From contig RQOL01000532.1 of the NCBI GenBank assembly GCA_013076295.1, forward strand, positions 4,464,001 through 4,528,000: a DNA stretch of 64,000 nucleotides. The letters run 5' to 3'. This document shows, one piece after another, positions 59,234 to 64,000 of the stretch; positions within the stretch are counted from its first letter, which is position 1; every line of letters begins with the position of its first letter. This DNA is from Sanderia malayensis. Lineage: Eukaryota > Cnidaria > Scyphozoa > Semaeostomeae > Pelagiidae. Below the pieces are notes generated by a model. The model was not told the origin of the DNA. It made no database searches and saw nothing but the letters and a program-made list of their open reading frames with translations. A program made the position numbers and the translations under genes.

Positions 59234-59245
59234 AGGAGGGGGGAG
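59234..59245 (+). other. Polypurine tract
   Basis: AGGAGGGGGGAG directly before the 3' LTR, preceded by a T run; it would prime plus-strand synthesis. Confidence 0.85.
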
Positions 59246-59442
59246 TGTAAAGAGTTATGTAACTAAGTTGGAGACTGGGGACGAGAGGTAGTTGTGGAGT
59301 CGGAGATGTGAGAAAAGTGGGGTTGGTAAGATTTATCAAGATTAAAGGATTTAGAGTTTTGTGAAAAGAAAATGTGTTAGAAAACTGGAAGTGTTACTCT
59401 ATCTTGAGGCCAATCTGATCGCTGGAGTCCCACTTCGGGACA
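59246..59442 (+). repeat. 3' LTR
   Basis: 197 bp, same sequence as the 5' LTR by eye. Confidence 0.92.
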
Positions 59443-60062
59443 GTAGGTATAATTTGGATTGAAAAGAATTTCTTCGACTTTTATCTTTTTTTGCACAAAA
59501 AAATCGAATTGTTGTTTTAATTGTGGTAGCAGCGGCGTAACGGAACAGTGAAAGTAGTGTTTTGGGGTCCCTATACAAATTTGAACCAGTCAAAAACCTG
59601 TTGTTGAGAGATTTCTCAGGGGCTCCTTCGCAGTCCAAATACTTGCAGGCCTTTACTTTTTTTATTGTTTGCCCCACTACTTTTTAACAGAGCGGCCCTC
59701 TGCGCCTCCTACACCTCTGGCAAGACATGTACACTTTGCAAGCTTTTTTATAATTGGAGGTTGCAAAGATGAATTTTTATATGTCATAATGTAGGTAGTT
59801 CTTGTGGGTATAATTCCAAAATTGTAGGGATTTTAATTAACATTAAAATTAACATTCTTTGTCGGATAGTAGTTCATGACAGTAGGGATTGCAGTGCCGA
59901 GGAATGCGAAGATGGCGAGGGGATAGGATTGATCGTATCGTAGAGCAAAGCATACCGTTTAGTGATACCGATGAAGGAGAAACCTGATGCATTTGTTCCC
60001 ATTTGGCTGAGGAGAACTCTTTCAGTGAAAGATGAAAGAGATGTGAGCAAGAAAAGAAATGT

Positions 60063-60407
60063 TCATATCCGTGTCAGTCTAAACCTTTGGGGTTTGAAGA
60101 AGCTTGAAACGATTCGATTTTCATTTGGAACAGCAAGTGTAGAAAATCTGCAACACAATTCCTTATTACTACACATGAATTTCGTTATTGTACCGAAAAT
60201 ATTGCGCTTTGTTGTTTGATTTATTTCATTCATGATGAGGCGTCCATAGAATTTCTTCCGTCGTTGCGAATTGATGAAATCTATCCATCTCCTTCTCCTC
60301 ACAGGTTTAGGGCGATCATTCTGATAAAGCAGAATTTTGTAAAGCCATACAAATTTTGATTTATCGGGTGTATTTCCATGGCCTAGCAAAACACATCGAT
60401 ATGGCAT
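60063..60407 (-). pseudogene. Truncated THAP domain
   Basis: Starts MPYRC, then GNTPDKSK and later RRRRWIDFINSQRRKK. These match the first two thirds of a C2CH THAP finger (a site-specific DNA-binding domain of P/Kolobok transposases and cellular THAP proteins). The second Cys is His (GHGN for GCSN), and the final C..HF pair is missing. It lies near one end of the TTAA-flanked element, as in Kolobok. Confidence 0.7.
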
Positions 60408-61167
60408 ACTTTCCCAGTTTTATCATCACGTTTTGATGCTCTCTCTTCTTGGCATCCCCGTTCCCGTACAGTTTTAACATTGCACGGCCCACGCCCGCCT
60501 CCACTGAGCACAACGAGTAGCCACTACATGGGAATTTTGTAATTCCTCCCCACAGCTGCAAACTCATCGCAAGCCTTTCAAATTTCAATGTCATAATGCG
60601 CCGACCTGTTCCTAATCATCAAAGTCAAAAAAACAAATATCGAGTGCATCGTATGAGATAAAATTGACGCCGGATTTGTTGCTTCAGTACGGGAAAATGA
60701 ACGGGGCACAATGGCACCAACTATGATGTCATAGTAGGTAGATCCCAGTCCTAAAAGTTGACCACAAAAATGGCGAAAATGACGAAACATCGACACTTCC
60801 CCACGTTATAACTCGTTAACTAGACGTCAGATTTAAATACTATTTTCGGATCTAAAATCAGCGAAGAAAGTTTTATCGATATAAAGAATAAAAAAATAAG
60901 GTGTAGGGGCACTTTAAGCTAACCCGGGTTAGTTTTTCGAACATGTAGTGTAAGCGCGAGGCTTGGGCAAACCCGGGTTAGGTTCTATTATGAGCATGCG
61001 TACTCGTGTTGAAAACAACGGTGGCGCCATTGCGGCTAACCCAGCTTACACTACATGCCAAAACTAACCCGGGTTAGTTTGTGAAGTGAACAATCAACGA
61101 AGAGTCGTGCATTTAGATTAAAAATAAATCAATTCGCGAAAAATATTCAAATAGAATTGAGATTCAG

Positions 61168-61664
61168 CTAAGAAAGACCAGGAAATAAATCATGGCAAGC
61201 AGGTCTATTCTGGTCTAAATTTAGAGATCGACAAACTTCATTGCAAACTTTATGTTGTTTCTGCCAGAAACTATTCATCCCCTTTCTTCCCAAATTACCG
61301 GTGCCATAGCCACGTCGATCAATAGTATGAATCTGGGGATCTGTCAGGAAGTGAAACCCACGTTTGTCCTGGCTTGTCCATCCCTGTATATCAACGACGA
61401 TAAGTTCTCCTTTTGATTTACAGTATGAGAAATGGGAAAATGCAAGTAGCAAATTCTTACCAGATACATCCTCTTTCACTACATGATCCATGTTATTAGT
61501 TATTTTTTCAAAATTCCCAAACATAAATGGCTCAACATTGAAGTATCTCTCAGGGTCGTTTTTAATGTTTTTTAATTCAACCAACACAGTTGGCAAAAAT
61601 TGAATTTGACCAACGGCTTCACCTAACAATTGAATAAGATCCACATCAGTAGAGATTATAAATG
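61168..61664 (-). CDS. Alpha-kinase catalytic domain, last exon
   Basis: Encodes the C-terminal half of an atypical alpha-kinase (eEF2K/MHCK/TRPM7 type), a Ser/Thr kinase family. Visible: YFNVEPFMFGNFEKI, AFSHFSYCKSKGELIVVDIQG (with the catalytic-loop Asp and Gln), LTDPQIHT, the glycine loop GYGTGNLG, and a zinc-binding HxxCxxxC (HKVCNEVC). A stop follows 15 residues later. The exon probably begins after the AG at about 61665, because an in-frame stop lies just above. N-lobe exons should be at higher coordinates but were not found. Confidence 0.8.
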
Positions 61665-61699
61665 GAGAAGTACTTCATATAAATCAGATTTATCATTAA

Positions 61700-62920
61700 A
61701 TTGAAAGGACAGGTATTCAATATTTGCAAAGGCAACATTTGTTTGTCTTAAACACGACAGCTAATCTTGCTTAAACAACGGCAAAACTGAATCTTCAAGA
61801 ATGTCAATTATTAGAATGTCAACAAATATTGGAAGAAAACGACCATTTGTCCAGCGTGTTCAACAAGTTCTTAAAAGCAATGTATTCACTCATTTTGGCA
61901 AATACCACACATAAGCCCTGTTCACAAGTTACGTTTCCATTTGACTCGGTTTTCATTTTGACCAGTTTACCATACTGTGTTACTGTGAGCCATTTTTGCG
62001 CTTTGAAATGAAACTTAAAGACCTACTGCAATAAAAAAAAGTGACATGATTTTTTTGCATTTCATGGTAAACCTATTTAAAAATTCATCCAGTAGAACTG
62101 TTTTTACAAGCCTGCAAAGTCGTCGATTTTGCCATTCCAACTGCGGCAAACGTGACGTCATAACCAGGACCCATTTCAAGTTTTTCTATTGAAGTGTATC
62201 GTAGCTTTTTGATCCACCCCGTCTAGCTCAATCAATAACTAATTAATCAAAAATCGCATCCCACGGCATAACAATAGATGCATTCTCACAAATTCTAAAA
62301 TTTTTTAAATAACTTTTAAAAACGTTTTTGGGGGATTAATTGGGGTACGAAATGGGGCAGTTTTGGTTGTGACGTCAAACTGCGGGAGGGCGATCAGCCG
62401 CGGCGGAGAGCGGAAGCAAACAACGGGGATACAAAATTGTCGATATAAAATGAAAATACTCTTGTGTGTCTTTGACTTGACTAAGTCGCATATGATGAAA
62501 ATGTGAGAGAATGCAGAGATGTTTTCAGAATCTACATGGGCTATTTATGCTCAGCGTTGGCTTTTTATAATATATCTGATGCTGCTAAGTTGTTGTCAGT
62601 CCAGTCTTATCAAAATGAATTACTTTTACATCACGCCTGGCTGGAACGCCAAGTTGCTACAGTGTTTTCATCGGGGTAGAAGTCGGAGAAATAAAATAGA
62701 ACTAAGCGCAATATTTTGCATAGCAATTTATTATCATAGTTAGAGGTGTTACAAGTTTTCTGTTGAAACACGATGGTTCCAAAATTCCAAATGGACAAAA
62801 AATCAAACTGGTGTTTCCAAAAAATCAAACAAAGCTTTTTGTTTTTAATTTCTGTTTGGCCTATGTGCCTATCTTGGCCTATGTGCAATACGAAGTGCTC
62901 TGCAGTCATACTATCTGGAT
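61700..62920. other. Upstream of alpha-kinase exon, no exon identified
   Basis: Contains a pair of GTGACGTCA words in inverted context (62150, 62370) flanking a GC-rich patch. A 74-codon frame at 62519 has no recognisable family. Confidence 0.3.
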
Positions 62921-62925
62921 CTAAT

Positions 62926-64000
62926 AAATGAAAATAAAGAAAATTCAAAGCAAATGTGGAGGGCTGTGAATAAAGTGTTGAATAGGGAAACTCAATCAGC
63001 ACAGATTTCTAGCATGGAAATCGAAGGAAGAAAACTTACTGAAGAAAATGAAATTGCCGAAGCTCTTAATCAGCACTTTATCACAGTCGGTCCAAAACTA
63101 GCTGAGAAACTAAAATCCAAAGCGAATGATGACCCTGTTATTAAAATCAATGCTCAGGCTCAACAACTTGAGTTTAAGCAGATTGACAACACATATGTTG
63201 TAAACGCAATATCCAAATTAAAAAATGGAAAAGCGCCAGGACCAGATAAAGTCTCTACAAAACTAGTAAAGGACGCTAGGAACTTCATCTGTAAACCACC
63301 AACTATGATCTACAACTCGTCCCTGCAAACCGGTCTTTTCCCAGATATTTGGAAGCTAGCAAATGTCACGCCTATATTCAAGGCTGGTCCGAAAAATGAC
63401 CCCAACAATTATAGGCCGATCTCTGTCATTGCTATTTTCTCAAGAATCTTGGAAAAGATCGTGCACGACCAGATGTTTGAGTTTCTTCAACCAATTCTAA
63501 CACACAATCAGGCTGCTTTTAGGAAACTATATTCAACAATAACATCCTTAATAAACAGCTCTGATTCTTGGTATGAAACTATGGACAGGGGTGAAATGAA
63601 TCTGACCATTTTCCTTGATCTAAAAAAGGCATTCGACACAGTCGACCATACTATCTTATTAGCAAAACTAAAAAAATATGGCGCTAGAGGAATAGCAGGC
63701 GACTGGTTTACATCATATTTGCAAAATAGGAAACAGTTTTGCACTATCAATGGACATAAATCTTCAGCTAAAATGATAACTTGTGGAATCCCCCAGGGCT
63801 CGTGTCTTGGTCCACTCCTGTTCATAATCTATCTGAATGATTTTGAAACCTGCCTTCAATTATCTAAGGCCAGCATGTATGCAGATGACACACATGTTAC
63901 TATAACATCCAAAAACCTTGAGAATGCTCAAACTGAATTACTTAACATTTCGGAATGGATGAGAATTAATAAGCTTACCGCCAATCCTAATAAAACAGAA
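62926..64000 (+). mobile_element. LINE (non-LTR) reverse transcriptase, 5' truncated, runs off window
   Basis: Open to the window end with no stop in about 355 codons. RT motifs: KLKNGKAPGPDK, NYRPISVIAIFSRILEKI, LDLKKAFDTVDH, GIPQGSCLGPLLFIIYLND and the catalytic YADD (SMYADDTHV). The upstream endonuclease is absent, as in normal 5' truncation. CR1/L2/jockey-like by motif, with the clade uncertain. The 3' end lies beyond the window. Confidence 0.92.

Larger units (their letters stand above)
54151..59442 (+). mobile_element. Ty3/Gypsy LTR retrotransposon, complete layout
   Basis: Two LTRs of 197 bp (54151-54347 and 59246-59442), identical by eye, with TG...CA ends and a GTAGG duplication. 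A primer site follows the left LTR and a purine tract precedes the right one. Order: Gag, zinc knuckles, protease, reverse transcriptase, RNase H, then integrase with a GPY/F end. This is the Ty3/Gypsy order. The reading frame is interrupted at six or more points, each fitting loss of one or two bases from a short homopolymer. Confidence 0.95.
53804..60913. mobile_element. TTAA-flanked, THAP-bearing (Kolobok-like) element
   Basis: Ends AGTGCCSYTACACCTTATTT in inversion, flanked by TTAA at 53800-53803 and 60914-60917. The subterminal part has the palindrome CCTACTATGACATCATAGTAGG. A THAP fragment near the right end plus the TTAA target point to Kolobok, although the catalytic part of a transposase was not found. 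The Gypsy element sits inside it. Confidence 0.75.
53759..61090. mobile_element. Outer Harbinger-like repeat, split by nested insertions
   Basis: The left piece (CACTACACAAACTAACCCGG) and the right end (its inverse with one change) match the termini of the 39080-39780 element. The right side also holds several AACCCGGGTTAG words. The outermost bases are too diverged to fix the ends or a target duplication. Confidence 0.55.

Noticed and set aside
1..64000. tRNA, rRNA, snRNA genes and CRISPR arrays
   Set aside because: None recognised by eye; the only tRNA-like signal is the Gypsy primer site. CRISPR is not expected in animal DNA and the spaced repeats here are satellite.

Overview
This is animal nuclear DNA: AT-rich, split by short GT-AG introns, and heavily loaded with transposons. 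The gene content points to a cnidarian or a similar early-branching marine invertebrate. Evidence for this is an intronless lineage-specific rhodopsin-type GPCR array, a vertebrate-like LIG3, an RD3 homologue, an alpha-kinase exon, HIRAN and THAP fragments, and a cysteine-free arginine-rich secreted peptide whose layout recalls Hydra arminins. I cannot name the species from sequence alone.

Layout. (1) 1-16.3 kb is a tandem segmental array with a repeat unit of about 4.5-4.75 kb. Each unit carries one intronless class A GPCR on the minus strand and a TA-flanked MITE beyond its 3' end. GPCR copy 1 is frameshifted; copies 2 and 3 are open. The copies serve as empty-site controls for one another, dating a 3.4 kb foldback transposon (2869-6241), a 245 bp solo LTR (11102-11346) and a 288 bp MITE (5029-5316). 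(2) 17.6-25.7 kb is a DNA ligase III gene on the minus strand: 22 exons found here by reading frame, ending in a PBZ-type (poly-ADP-ribose-binding) zinc finger rather than a BRCT domain. (3) 28.4-30.1 kb holds an unassigned exon and a single-exon RD3 homologue, both minus strand. (4) 36.6-41.4 kb is UBE2N/Ubc13 with five coding exons, minus strand. (5) 43.8-44.9 kb is a compact TATA-driven gene, plus strand, for a secreted precursor: signal peptide, very acidic propiece, KR site, then eight arginine-rich pentads ending in an amidation-type WG. (6) 46-53.2 kb is gene-poor, with a hAT MITE, a 137 bp satellite, a MITE of the same family as in the GPCR array, a LINE 3' end and a PIF/Harbinger-like MITE. 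(7) 53.8-61.1 kb is a three-layer nest: a Ty3/Gypsy element with identical LTRs inside a TTAA-flanked, THAP-bearing (Kolobok-like) element inside a Harbinger-like repeat. (8) 61.2-61.7 kb is the last exon of an alpha-kinase, and 62.9-64.0 kb is a 5'-truncated LINE reverse transcriptase that runs off the window.

The genes do not form an operon. LIG3 (break sealing) and UBE2N (K63-ubiquitin chains) both serve DNA damage responses, but their proximity need not mean anything. The most noteworthy items are the arginine-pentad peptide gene, the LIG3-PBZ fusion and the RD3 homologue.
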